Shown here piece after piece: positions 53,454 through 61,890 of a DNA stretch of 64,000 nucleotides. Every line of letters begins with the position of its first letter. Within the stretch, counting starts at the first letter, position 1. A program made the translations under genes and the position numbers. The DNA comes from Shewanella canadensis. Its GTDB lineage: Bacteria; Pseudomonadota; Gammaproteobacteria; Enterobacterales; Shewanellaceae. A model generated the notes under the pieces. It saw only the letters and a program-made list of their open reading frames with translations, had not been told where the DNA came from and did no database searches. Location of the stretch: assembly GCF_003966225.1 (NCBI RefSeq), contig NZ_RXNU01000003.1, positions 124,001 to 188,000 of the forward strand, in the 5' to 3' direction.

Positions 53454-55649
53454 ATGTCTATTTTTAAACCATTTACTTTTAAATCACTTAGTTTTAAATC
53501 TGATACGTTAAAACGCGTATCACCAGTCGCACTTGCCATCTCTACGGCATTGACCAGCGGCTATGCCTTTTCTGCAGAACCAGCCAATGAACCTACCGCC
53601 TCCGATGATATGGAAGTGATTGTGGTTACCTCTGATTTCAGAGGCGCTTCGTTAGACAAAATGCCGTCGAGTATTACCGTTATCGATCAACAGCAGATTG
53701 AGGATGAGGGGGCTCAGCATTTTGAAGAGGTGCTCAACTCGATTGCTAACTTCAACTGGTCCGGTGGAAGTTCGAGACCTAAATACTTCCAGATCCGTGG
53801 TGTCGGAGAGCAGGAGGAGTATCAGGGAGCACCTAACTCTTCGGTGGGATACATCATCGATGATATCGACATGTCCGGTCTTGGCATGATCTCCAGCATG
53901 TATGATCTTCAACAGGTTGAAGTGCTTCGCGGCCCTCAAGGAACACGTTATGGTGCTAACGCTCTAGCGGGTTTAATCTACCTTAAGAGTAATGATCCTA
54001 CCGATGTCTTCGAGCATGGCGCCGAAGTGTCGATGGGTGATGATGACCTCACTACATTCAGTGGCTTTAGCTCGGGTCCATTGACCGATTCGGGTAAGTT
54101 ACTCTATCGGGTATCTTTGCAGCAACATAAACAAAATGGTTATAGAGACAACCTCTATCTGGGCTTGGATGATACCAATGGGCGTGATGAGTTTACCGGA
54201 CGTGCCAAATTACGTTGGTATGCGACCGACCATCTTGAGCTCGACCTTACCCTGCTTCATGCCGATTATAATAATGGCTACGACGCCTGGACATTGGATA
54301 ACAATGGCTTCGATACGCTCACCGATGAGCCCGGTATCGATAAACAGCGCACCACTGGTAGCTCGCTGAAGATGACCTATTCCGGGGCAGAGTCATTCGA
54401 ACTCGTCTCATTGACATCCTATGCGCAAACTCAGCATCATCATGGTTATGATGGCGATTGGGCCAACCCGGATTATTGGGGGGATCTGACCTGTTATGGT
54501 GAGGCTTGCCAGTATGATTACACCTGGAATAAAGAGGGTGAACGCAAAACCGTCAGCCAGGAGTTCAGACTGAGCTCAACCGAAGCCGGGCGAATTTTTG
54601 CCGGGAGTACCGACTGGTTAGTGGGGCTCTATGGCATGAAACTCGATGAAGATAACGATACGTTAGAGATCTATAACGGCTGGGAAGATCCATTAACGGC
54701 GGAATATGACGCTGAAAACCTGGCCGTCTTTGCTCAAATAGACTCAGACTTAGGCAATGATTACTCCCTTTCTGTTGGTGCCAGAGTCGAAAGCCGTGAC
54801 AGTGAGTATAGTGACAGTGCCGGCGATGCGTTTAACCCGAGTGAAACGATGTGGGGAGGACATATCGCTCTGAGCAAGACCTTGAGTCATACTCAGCAGG
54901 CCTATGTCAGAGTCGCGCGAGGTTATAAAGCGGGTGGTTTTAATATGTCGCTGCCAGCCGAGCTGTCGGACAAGAAAGAATACGATACCGAGACCCTGTA
55001 TAACTATGAAATCGGACTTAAATCCAACTGGTTAGAGGGGCAGGCGTCAACCAACCTGTCATTTTTCTATATGGACAGACGTGATCAGCAGGTGTCGGCC
55101 TCACAGCAGAACCCTGATGAGCCACAGAAATTTATCTTATATACAGAAAATGCAGGAAGCTCGCACAATTATGGCGCCGAGTTAGAGGGGAACTGGTACG
55201 CGACTGATAATCTAAAGCTTTATGCCACTCTGGGCTGGCTTGAAACCGCCTATGGTGACTATCAGTATCAGGATAAGTATGGCGGAACCGTCGACCTGTC
55301 GGGCCGTGAACTCGCTCACTCTCCTAACTTTACCTACAGCGCCGGAGCGACCTATCGCACCGATTCAGGTTGGTTCGCTAACCTGACGACCAGTGGAAAG
55401 AGTGATTTCTACTATTCAGACAGCAACGAGTCTAAGTCTGATGCCTATACTATCTTTAATGCACGTATGGGGTATGAGACCGATCTCTGGTCTGCCTATC
55501 TGTGGGGGCGTAACTTGTTTGATGAACAGTATGGCACCCGCGGTTTCTATTTCGGGAATGAGCCGGACCAAGATTGGGCTGATAAGCAATATATTCGTTA
55601 TGGGGATCCGCGCCAGTTAGGGCTGACCGTTAACGTCAAATTCATGTAA
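53454..55649 (+). CDS. TonB-dependent outer-membrane receptor for thiamine
   Basis: About 731 residues: signal peptide (cut near Y-A-F-S-A), TonB-box-like D-M-E-V-I-V-V-T-S, plug domain (about 50-160, with L-R-G-P-Q-G-T-R-Y-G-A-N-A-L-A-G), and a 22-strand beta-barrel ending in the typical aromatic residue (K-F-M). The TPP riboswitch upstream and the thiamine transport and kinase genes downstream give thiamine or a precursor as the likely substrate. The start at 53454 opens the signal peptide. Confidence 0.92.
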   Translation: MSIFKPFTFKSLSFKSDTLKRVSPVALAISTALTSGYAFSAEPANEPTASDDMEVIVVTSDFRGASLDKMPSSITVIDQQQIEDEGAQHFEEVLNSIANFNWSGGSSRPKYFQIRGVGEQEEYQGAPNSSVGYIIDDIDMSGLGMISSMYDLQQVEVLRGPQGTRYGANALAGLIYLKSNDPTDVFEHGAEVSMGDDDLTTFSGFSSGPLTDSGKLLYRVSLQQHKQNGYRDNLYLGLDDTNGRDEFTGRAKLRWYATDHLELDLTLLHADYNNGYDAWTLDNNGFDTLTDEPGIDKQRTTGSSLKMTYSGAESFELVSLTSYAQTQHHHGYDGDWANPDYWGDLTCYGEACQYDYTWNKEGERKTVSQEFRLSSTEAGRIFAGSTDWLVGLYGMKLDEDNDTLEIYNGWEDPLTAEYDAENLAVFAQIDSDLGNDYSLSVGARVESRDSEYSDSAGDAFNPSETMWGGHIALSKTLSHTQQAYVRVARGYKAGGFNMSLPAELSDKKEYDTETLYNYEIGLKSNWLEGQASTNLSFFYMDRRDQQVSASQQNPDEPQKFILYTENAGSSHNYGAELEGNWYATDNLKLYATLGWLETAYGDYQYQDKYGGTVDLSGRELAHSPNFTYSAGATYRTDSGWFANLTTSGKSDFYYSDSNESKSDAYTIFNARMGYETDLWSAYLWGRNLFDEQYGTRGFYFGNEPDQDWADKQYIRYGDPRQLGLTVNVKFM

Positions 55650-55743
55650 GTCTGTCTAATTTTAACCACTAGATTATATAGTATTTTTTAATTTAATTGT
55701 GGCGGCTCTCTTATTATTAAAGAGGCTGCCTGAGGTCGATGAA

Positions 55744-56004
55744 ATGAAATTAACTGCTGAGATAAGCTGTTACCCTTTACAAGATAACTACCTGGATCCG
55801 ATCAGATGGTTTATCGGTCGGGTCGATAGTTATTCAAATATCGAGCGTAAAACCAATGCGATGGCCACTCAGGTCTGCGGTGAGTACAGCGATGTGATGT
55901 CTATGCTTGCTGTCGAGATGCAAGCGGCTCACGAGAAGTGGGGCAAGGCTGTATTTGTGTGTAAGTTTATTGGTGGTGAGTTGGATCTTTCTCACAGCGA
56001 ATAA
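55744..56004 (+). CDS. YkoF-like thiamine/HMP-binding protein
   Basis: An 86-residue protein resembling the YkoF/MTH1187 ferredoxin-fold family: A-E-I-S-C-Y-P-L-Q-D-N-Y at the start, T-N-A-M-A-T-Q-V-C-G-E-Y near the middle, and W-G-K-A-V-F-V-C-K-F near the end. Relatives bind thiamine or its pyrimidine. No signal peptide, so cytoplasmic. It sits between the TonB receptor and pnuT in the riboswitch-controlled unit. I start at 55744 with GAGG upstream; the frame is open from 55699. Confidence 0.85.
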   Translation: MKLTAEISCYPLQDNYLDPIRWFIGRVDSYSNIERKTNAMATQVCGEYSDVMSMLAVEMQAAHEKWGKAVFVCKFIGGELDLSHSE

Positions 56005-56032
56005 CGAGAAACTTCCTGACAACATAGCCTCA

Positions 56033-56086
56033 TAAACTCACGGCTATGCCGATGTGTTTTAATCGGTAGATGTGAGTTTATTTTTT
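56033..56086 (+). terminator. Possible partial terminator before pnuT
   Basis: TAAACTCAC (56033-56041) pairs with GTGAGTTTA (56072-56080), followed by six T; the interior also folds. It may reduce transcription into pnuT. Confidence 0.6.
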
Positions 56087-56120
56087 AGCTGAGATCAGAA
56101 AATAGAAAGCGGATAGGGTA

Positions 56121-56762
56121 ATGACAGATTTTTGGGCTGCATTGTTGAATACGATCGGTGGTGCTTTAGTTGAGGCAAACGCCTTGACTGCGTGGGAGGG
56201 CGTCGCGGTCGTTCTGGCGGCTGCATATTTAGTTCTTGCGATGAAAGGCAGTATATGGTGCTGGTTTGCCGCATTTTTAAGTACCGCCATCTACACGGCT
56301 CTTTTTTGGAAGGTGTCACTGCTGATGGAGTCGGTGCTGAACGTCTACTATATGGCGATGGCCGTATATGGTTTTCAGCAATGGTCCAAGGGAAAACAGG
56401 ATGAGCATGGCAGTACGGTTATCTCCTGGAACCTTACCCGTCATACTCAGATCATCTTTGTGACGGCGGCAATCTCAGGTGTGGTCGGTTACCTGATGTC
56501 TAACCATACTCAGGCTTCTTACCCTTATCTCGATGCGGCAACGACCTGCTTCGCTGTCATGACGACCTACCTGGTGGCCAAGAAAGTGTTAGAGAATTGG
56601 CTATACTGGGTCATCATAGATCTCGCTTCTATCTATCTGTATTTACAAAAAGGGCTGATGCTAACGTCATTATTATTTATCCTCTATGTCGGTATGGCTA
56701 TCGGGGGATACTTTTTATGGAAATCGACGATGCGTGAGCAGAACCAAGCACTCTCTTATTAG
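56121..56762 (+). CDS. pnuT: PnuC-family thiamine transporter PnuT
   Basis: A 213-residue inner-membrane protein with about seven segments and the PnuC marks W-E-G-V-A-V-V-L-A-A-A-Y-L, N-V-Y-Y-M-A-M-A-V-Y-G-F-Q-Q-W, and the C-terminal W-L-Y-W-V-I-I-D-L-A-S-I-Y-L-Y. PnuC proteins carry vitamins by facilitated diffusion, trapped by a kinase. The TPP riboswitch and the kinase next door make thiamine the substrate (PnuT subgroup). Confidence 0.92.
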   Translation: MTDFWAALLNTIGGALVEANALTAWEGVAVVLAAAYLVLAMKGSIWCWFAAFLSTAIYTALFWKVSLLMESVLNVYYMAMAVYGFQQWSKGKQDEHGSTVISWNLTRHTQIIFVTAAISGVVGYLMSNHTQASYPYLDAATTCFAVMTTYLVAKKVLENWLYWVIIDLASIYLYLQKGLMLTSLLFILYVGMAIGGYFLWKSTMREQNQALSY

Positions 56763-56907
56763 ACCGTTTTATCAGGCTTCTTATTAAAGCGTCTTATTTA
56801 GTCGTCTTAATTAAAGAGCTTTATTGATTGGCTTTAACCTGAGTCATTATGATGGCAGTTTGCAGTGAGGGGCGTGATTGCCTGGAGCGTGAGAAGATGA
56901 ATAAACC

Positions 56908-57933
56908 ATGAAACCAGAAAAGCGCCTCCTTGCAGTGCTGCCAGCATCGGTTATCGATGAGATTAAGCACGTGGGGTTAAATTTTACTTCCGCAAATGAT
57001 GTGACGCCTCTCGCTCATGGCTTGAGTAATCAAAACTATCTCATTAATGACGGTGAGCGAAATTGGGTTCTCAGGGTCAACTCATCGGCGAGCAGCCAAC
57101 TCTGTGATCGTCAATCTGAAGTGAGAAATTGGAACATTGCCGCAAAGCAGGGGTTAGCACCAAAGCTCTATTTCGTCAGTCAAGATCATGCTTATTACCT
57201 TAGCGAATATATTCAGCAAGCCCCTGAAACACCATGGGGCAGCTTATTAACGGCAAAACCAGCGCACCCTTTGATCGATGAATCGACCCAATGGCCTGAT
57301 GCTGAAGCCCTGTTGTTACCCTTTTTAAGAGAAATTTCTCGCTTACCAATACCTGAAAATATTATGGGTGTTACTAAGCAGTGGCAGAACTACCGCGATA
57401 AACTGGCGCTTATCGCAGCTAAGCTGTCGACTCACCCCAATGCGGATCTGGCGGTTCAATGGCAAATGAGTCACCTGGAATTGTTGGCATTAGAGGATGA
57501 TATTATTATCTGGCTTGAACAACTCAATGCCTGTTCGCGCTCAGACCAATACAGTCACAGGGATCTTAACCCCCATAATCTACTGTATAAAGAGGGGAAG
57601 CTGTACTGTATCGATTTTGAGTATGCATGCAGCTCTCATCCTCTGTTCGATCTTGCGGGCGTCCTGTCGACCCATGCACTTTCCACTGCACAGCGTCATT
57701 ATTTGATAGAGGGCTATCTGGACGGTCACCCCAACTTAACCTCCGATGCGAAGGCGGCACTGCCAGATGCAATAAACATCTATTGGGTCTTTGCCGCTTG
57801 CTGGTCTCTGTTGATGGCGGCCGACAGTAGCGATATGGCCTGTGTCACTCAAAATAACGACACCGGGGGGAACCCTCATAGTTCCCAGGAGTACCTGGAT
57901 TGTTTCGACGATTTTGTTGCTCTCATAGGCTGA
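56908..57933 (+). CDS. thiK: Thiamine kinase, APH/choline kinase fold
   Basis: A 341-residue phosphotransferase: L-S-N-Q-N-Y-L-I near 40, W-V-L-R-V-N (ATP lysine/arginine strand), catalytic Y-S-H-R-D-L-N-P-H-N-L-L (about 213-224) and C-I-D-F-E-Y-A (metal Asp). It should phosphorylate imported thiamine and trap it. E. coli ThiK (YcfN) is the model, but it is longer at the N-terminus here. Last gene of the thiamine unit. Confidence 0.85.
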   Translation: MKPEKRLLAVLPASVIDEIKHVGLNFTSANDVTPLAHGLSNQNYLINDGERNWVLRVNSSASSQLCDRQSEVRNWNIAAKQGLAPKLYFVSQDHAYYLSEYIQQAPETPWGSLLTAKPAHPLIDESTQWPDAEALLLPFLREISRLPIPENIMGVTKQWQNYRDKLALIAAKLSTHPNADLAVQWQMSHLELLALEDDIIIWLEQLNACSRSDQYSHRDLNPHNLLYKEGKLYCIDFEYACSSHPLFDLAGVLSTHALSTAQRHYLIEGYLDGHPNLTSDAKAALPDAINIYWVFAACWSLLMAADSSDMACVTQNNDTGGNPHSSQEYLDCFDDFVALIG

Positions 57934-58010
57934 ATCCGAACCGGAATTCTTGCACAAGCAAGAGCCATAATCCTATTCACCTGGGATTACATTTTCGGTC
58001 AATATTGTAA

Positions 58011-58282
58011 TTATACCAATTTCAATAAATATCTATTCATTCAGCGGGAATTCAAAGCGCTGAAGGCAAGGCGGATGATTGAAGCTAATAGCTATTCTAT
58101 ATCAAAAGCATCAAACGTAGCATGCAGGGCTTTGAAACCCGCCCTGTGGGAGTATCTCAGACTTCCCACTTCTGTGTTGCATTGACTTACAAGGGAATAA
58201 CCATTCTTTCATCAATGCGCCTTGAATTGAAAAGTCTGAGTGACTCTGAATTGATAACATATTTAATAAAACTGGTATTATA
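58011..58282. mobile_element. MITE-like non-coding element with ~34-bp inverted ends
   Basis: 272 bp bounded by TTATACCAATTTCAATAAAT and a right end whose complement reads TAATACCAGTTTTATTAAAT; the similarity runs about 34 bp, near 80% by eye. No reading frame inside. TA-rich flanks fit a small non-autonomous element. It lies between thiK and the DoxX gene. The outer motif TATACCAAT also bounds the 92-bp element at 36220. Confidence 0.7.
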
Positions 58283-58381
58283 TTAGTTATTTTAACAATG
58301 TTGACATAAAGTTAAATCCTGATGAAAGTTATTCCTCTCCATGATGGTCTATTGTGACAGTAGTGATAAAAAGGATTAGCG

Positions 58382-58978
58382 ATGCCACTAGTTAAAATAT
58401 ATCAAAAGTTTTTAGGGTTACTTCAATACGTTGAAGGTCTGGCTCCTCTGGCGCTTAGACTCTATCTTGCGCCGGTGTTGATGCAGGCTGGATACAACAA
58501 GTTATCGCATTTCAGTGATACAGCCGCCTGGTTTGGTAATCCTGATTGGGGACTTGGCTTGCCTATGCCTGAGGTGATGGTGGGACTCGCTGCCGGTACC
58601 GAACTTTTTGGGGGAGGACTCCTGATCTTGGGGTTAGCCACACGCCTTATCTCTATTCCTTTAATGGTCACTATGTTAGTCGCCGCACTTTCGGTTCACT
58701 GGGATAATGGTTGGTTGGCCATCGCAGATGTTAACTCCTGGCTTGCCAACGAGCAGGTTCTCGCAGCGGGAGATAAATTGGCTAAAGCCAGAGAGCTGTT
58801 ACAGGAAAATGGTAACTATGAGTGGCTGACGAGCTCGGGAAATTTCGTGGTGCTAAATAACGGGATTGAGTTTGCAATTACCTATCTCATTATGTTGATG
58901 GCGCTACTCTTTATGGGAGGAGGACGTTACACCAGCCTGGATTATTATGTCGACAGGTATTTTAATAAGAGAAATTAA
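58382..58978 (+). CDS. DoxX-family membrane protein
   Basis: 198 residues with four hydrophobic segments and DoxX marks: A-L-R-L-Y-L-A-P-V-L-M-Q-A-G-Y-N-K-L, E-L-F-G-G-G-L-L-I-L-G-L-A-T-R and V-H-W-D-N-G-W. There is a soluble insert of about 45 residues between segments 3 and 4. DoxX proteins are linked to redox and sulfur metabolism, but the function is not defined. Confidence 0.88.
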   Translation: MPLVKIYQKFLGLLQYVEGLAPLALRLYLAPVLMQAGYNKLSHFSDTAAWFGNPDWGLGLPMPEVMVGLAAGTELFGGGLLILGLATRLISIPLMVTMLVAALSVHWDNGWLAIADVNSWLANEQVLAAGDKLAKARELLQENGNYEWLTSSGNFVVLNNGIEFAITYLIMLMALLFMGGGRYTSLDYYVDRYFNKRN

Positions 58979-59010
58979 ACCTGCTTTTCCTCTGTCTTGA
59001 TAACATTTTT

Positions 59011-59039
59011 GTAAATCCCACCATTTTGGTGGGATTTAC
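59011..59039. terminator. Hairpin after the DoxX gene
   Basis: Perfect 12-bp stem GTAAATCCCACC / GGTGGGATTTAC with loop ATTTT. T-run weak (GTTT), but a terminator is likely. Confidence 0.65.
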
Positions 59040-59074
59040 GTTTAAACCTTTGTTATTCTGTTTTTAAATAGATA

Positions 59075-59090
59075 ACCGATACCAATCGGT
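59075..59090. promoter_or_regulatory. Palindrome before the nitroreductase gene
   Basis: ACCGAT-ACCA-ATCGGT, perfect 6-bp arms, overlapped by a second dyad ATACC-AATC-GGTAT. It ends 6 bp before the ribosome site. Operator-like; regulator unknown. Confidence 0.48.
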
Positions 59091-59107
59091 ATAACAAGGA
59101 CTGCATC

Positions 59108-59656
59108 TTGGACGCCATAAAATTACTGCTAACCCGACAGTCATCTCCTCGTCTTGTTGAACCTGGTCCCGATGAGACTCAATTAAAAAACATTTTGGAT
59201 GCGGCCGTGAGGGTTCCCGATCATGGGGGCCTCTCGCCTTGGGAGTTCATCATCGCCGAGGGAGAAGGTTTATCCCGACTGGGTGAGGCCTTCCTCAATG
59301 CCGTGATAAAAAACGGGGGGGATGAGACCCTGCAAGGTAAGGTGAAAGGGATGCCACTACGTGCGCCTATGGTAATAGTGGTGGTAGCTAAACCAAAACC
59401 ACACCCTAAGGTGCCTGAGCTTGAGCAGCTACTTGCAGCGGGCTGCGCGACGATGGCCATGCAACAAGCGGCGTTTGCTCAAGGGCTTGGCGGAATATGG
59501 CGTACCGGCGATATGGCATACGATGAGCATGTTCATCAAGCGCTGGGCCTCGAGGGGAGTGAGACAATTGTCGGCTTCCTGTATCTGGGGACTCCCGCAC
59601 TGAAGGCACCGATAAAAGCGAGTCGAGAGGGGGCACATTTTGTTCGCTATCTCTGA
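59108..59656 (+). CDS. Nitroreductase family protein (YdjA-like)
   Basis: A 182-residue FMN-dependent nitroreductase-fold protein. M-D-A-I-K-L-L-L-T-R-Q-S-S at the start, R-V-P-D-H-G-G-L-S-P-W, A-G-C-A-T-M-A-M-Q-Q-A-A and G-G-I-W-R-T-G-D line up with E. coli YdjA. Translation starts at TTG (59108), with AAGGA seven bases before it and the family's usual N-terminus right after. Physiological substrate unknown. Confidence 0.9.
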   Translation: MDAIKLLLTRQSSPRLVEPGPDETQLKNILDAAVRVPDHGGLSPWEFIIAEGEGLSRLGEAFLNAVIKNGGDETLQGKVKGMPLRAPMVIVVVAKPKPHPKVPELEQLLAAGCATMAMQQAAFAQGLGGIWRTGDMAYDEHVHQALGLEGSETIVGFLYLGTPALKAPIKASREGAHFVRYL

Positions 59657-59697
59657 TCTGTTATTTCACGACTGATATCGACGGATAATTAGTCAAT

Positions 59698-59735
59698 AAA
59701 AATGCCCGATTGATTCTCATAAACCGGGCGTTTTT
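59698..59735. terminator. Bidirectional terminator
   Basis: AAAAATGCCCG (59698-59708) pairs with CGGGCGTTTTT (59725-59735), one T-G pair. It lies between the convergent nitroreductase and ODP genes. Confidence 0.8.
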
Positions 59736-59762
59736 ATTGATAATAATTGGTGTTGTATCGCG

Positions 59763-60497
59763 TTAAGAGCCCGCTTTCCCAACATCCAGCTGTTCAAACC
59801 AATCCAGAAACTGAGCGACTTGTTCCCCTCTGAATATGCGTCCATGCTGAGGGCACATAAAGTCGATGTCGAGCTTTCTGACTCTTTGTATCCACTCATT
59901 TTTTGCACTGTTTGAGGGCATCCAGCGTTGATGGAAGAATTTCATCTTCTTGGTATGGGCCTCGAAGTCATCGACGAAAATATCGACATCGTGATCTTCC
60001 AGCGCGGCACCAATGTCACCACACATCAAAATCCTGGCTGCCGGATCATAAACATTCATATTTCCGGAGGAGTGCAGATAGTGTGCGGGGATAAAATGTA
60101 TTTCTACTTGATCCAACATTAAACGACTTCCCTCATCGGGTATAGGCTCGTAGCTGATATTACTCATGCCAAAATGTCTGATAAAGCTCTCCCAAAGCCA
60201 TGGCGAATAGAGCTTTGCGCCGGGCAGCGTCTGATCCCAGAGTCCGAGGGATGAGATGATGTCAGGGTCCTGATGGGAAGCAAAGAGGTGGGTGAGTTGT
60301 TCGAGCGGAATATGTTTTACGATATTGGCTAACATGGGCGCAAATAACTCGACTCCCCCCGGATCCATCAACAGGGCTTTCTTGTCGGTGACTATCATGT
60401 ACTGATTTGTATCTATGATTTTTTCCGACTTTTCCGGATCCCGGCCAAAGTAGATCCATTTATGAGTGGGTGTTTCAACGATAAGCTGACTCTTCAT
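59763..60497 (-). CDS. Oxygen-binding di-iron (ODP) protein, metallo-beta-lactamase fold
   Basis: A 244-residue stand-alone di-iron domain of the flavodiiron (FprA/NorV) type without the flavodoxin part. Metal-site marks: S-H-Q-D-P-D-I (flavodiiron H-x-[EQ]-x-D-H variant), H-Y-L-H-S-S-G-N, M-C-G-D-I-G-A-A and C-P-Q-H-G-R-I-F. The ODP of Treponema denticola, which binds oxygen and iron, is the known example coupled to chemotaxis. Here the gene directly upstream in the same direction encodes a chemoreceptor-tip-like protein. A flavin-reductase partner is not nearby, so sensing is more likely than O2/NO reduction. Confidence 0.85.
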   Translation of the reverse strand: MKSQLIVETPTHKWIYFGRDPEKSEKIIDTNQYMIVTDKKALLMDPGGVELFAPMLANIVKHIPLEQLTHLFASHQDPDIISSLGLWDQTLPGAKLYSPWLWESFIRHFGMSNISYEPIPDEGSRLMLDQVEIHFIPAHYLHSSGNMNVYDPAARILMCGDIGAALEDHDVDIFVDDFEAHTKKMKFFHQRWMPSNSAKNEWIQRVRKLDIDFMCPQHGRIFRGEQVAQFLDWFEQLDVGKAGS

Positions 60498-60572
60498 CTA
60501 TTGTGCTTCCCTGTCTGTGTGACTGAAATCGAGTTGAATATTGAGTGTATGAATTTAGTGTATGAACTTAGT

Positions 60573-61202
60573 TTATGCGGCTTCTTGTCCGCATGAACCA
60601 TCGAAAAGTGCGATGGCATTATCGACTCGTTGCCGGATAAGGTTGGCAACATTGTCGACGCGATTGGCAACATCGTTAAAGGTTGCCTGATTGGCGACAT
60701 CGACCCGACACGCCTCAATTCTGCATATGGATGCGAGGATATTGGCGGTTCTTAGGTTTCTCTTTAATTCATGGAGCTGCACCTCCATTTGGTTGATGAG
60801 ATGCTGAAATGAATGTTGCAGTTGTTGATAATTTTTTGAGGTCTTCTCGACGGCAGGTGCGATGGTCGATGCAAATTTTGCCTCTCGAGCATTTTTCTTC
60901 GCTTTCTCAAAGTGCTTAAGTGCTGTCGCCGCTCTAGCGGTATCGGCAGCTAACTTACTGGCCTTGTGAGCCAGATTGTTAATGTCAGTCGCGGCCTTCA
61001 TCGTGTAACAGGCTAGATCATCGATGAAACCGGTTAAGGCCTTAAACCCTAATGCGGCATTACCGACCCGGGATGATGCAGCCTGGGCATTGCTGGCGGT
61101 CAGGTTAATCTGTTTACAATAGGTTAATGTATGGTTGAGTTCGGCAGCAACAACGGCTGCAATGACGTAATATTGGCTGACTTGAGTTCGTTTCCTTGAC
61201 AT
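60573..61202 (-). CDS. Soluble chemoreceptor-tip-like coiled-coil protein
   Basis: 209 residues, all helical, with no membrane segment, HAMP or sensor domain. Residues about 34-85 (N-L-T-A-S-N-A-Q-A-A-S-S-R-V-G-N...G-F-K-A-L) line up with the hairpin tip of chemoreceptors ([16 protein letters not shown]...G-F-A-V-V). The conserved Glu of N-A-A-I-E is Ala here while the Arg is kept, so coupling to CheA/CheW may be altered. The C-terminal helices end in a V-A-N-x-x-x-x-V heptad-like repeat. It precedes the ODP gene by 75 bp in the same direction. Confidence 0.65.
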   Translation of the reverse strand: MSRKRTQVSQYYVIAAVVAAELNHTLTYCKQINLTASNAQAASSRVGNAALGFKALTGFIDDLACYTMKAATDINNLAHKASKLAADTARAATALKHFEKAKKNAREAKFASTIAPAVEKTSKNYQQLQHSFQHLINQMEVQLHELKRNLRTANILASICRIEACRVDVANQATFNDVANRVDNVANLIRQRVDNAIALFDGSCGQEAA

Positions 61203-61260
61203 AGTTCGCTGCTTCCTCTGCTTGACTGAACAAAGTATAGTCTAATTATTTCATGTCAAT

Positions 61261-61788
61261 ATGTTGGAAATTCATTTGATTGTATTGGAAACATCCAGGT
61301 TAATTCTGCGTCATGTAGAGATCGCAGATGCAGATTTTATTTTGAGTTTACTCAATACTCAGGGGTTTCTTGAGAATATTGGTGATAGAGGAGTCAGGGA
61401 CCTTTTACAGGCTGAAACCTATCTACTCGATGGCCCACTGGCCAGCTATCATCAGAATGGTTTCGGACTTTACCTCGTTGAGCTAAAAGAGAGTGGTGAA
61501 CCGATAGGCCTCTCCGGCTTAGTGAAAAGACCACTGTTTGACAGTCCCGATCTAGGCTATGCACTCTTGCCTGCGTTTTGGGGGAAAGGCTTTGCGCTAG
61601 AGTCAGCTAAAGCCGTACTCCTTCATTGTAAAGTACTAGGGCTCAGGCGGGTGCTGGGTATAGTGAGTCCCGGTAACGAGGCATCGATTTCGGTGTTAGA
61701 AAAAGTGGGTATGTCTTATAAAGAGACAAGAGTCTGGGAGGAGGATAACTCGGAAGTACTCATCTATGGAGTCACTATTGACTGGTGA
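61261..61788 (+). CDS. GNAT N-acetyltransferase (RimJ/RimL-like)
   Basis: 175 residues: T-S-R-L-I-L-R-H near the start, D-L-G-Y-A-L-L-P-A-F-W-G-K-G-F-A-L-E acetyl-CoA loop, and N-E-A-S-I-S-V-L-E-K-V-G-M. Substrate unknown. Different subgroup from the two acetyltransferases near 9 kb, though close to the one at 9973. Confidence 0.86.
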   Translation: MLEIHLIVLETSRLILRHVEIADADFILSLLNTQGFLENIGDRGVRDLLQAETYLLDGPLASYHQNGFGLYLVELKESGEPIGLSGLVKRPLFDSPDLGYALLPAFWGKGFALESAKAVLLHCKVLGLRRVLGIVSPGNEASISVLEKVGMSYKETRVWEEDNSEVLIYGVTIDW

Positions 61789-61890
61789 AGTCAGTCGGCA
61801 ATTGTGTTAACTTTATTGATATAAATCAAAGTTGTTGTTTTTTTAACTCAGTTTTTTTGATTTTTGCCTAATCGAAACAGGGAGAGTGTT

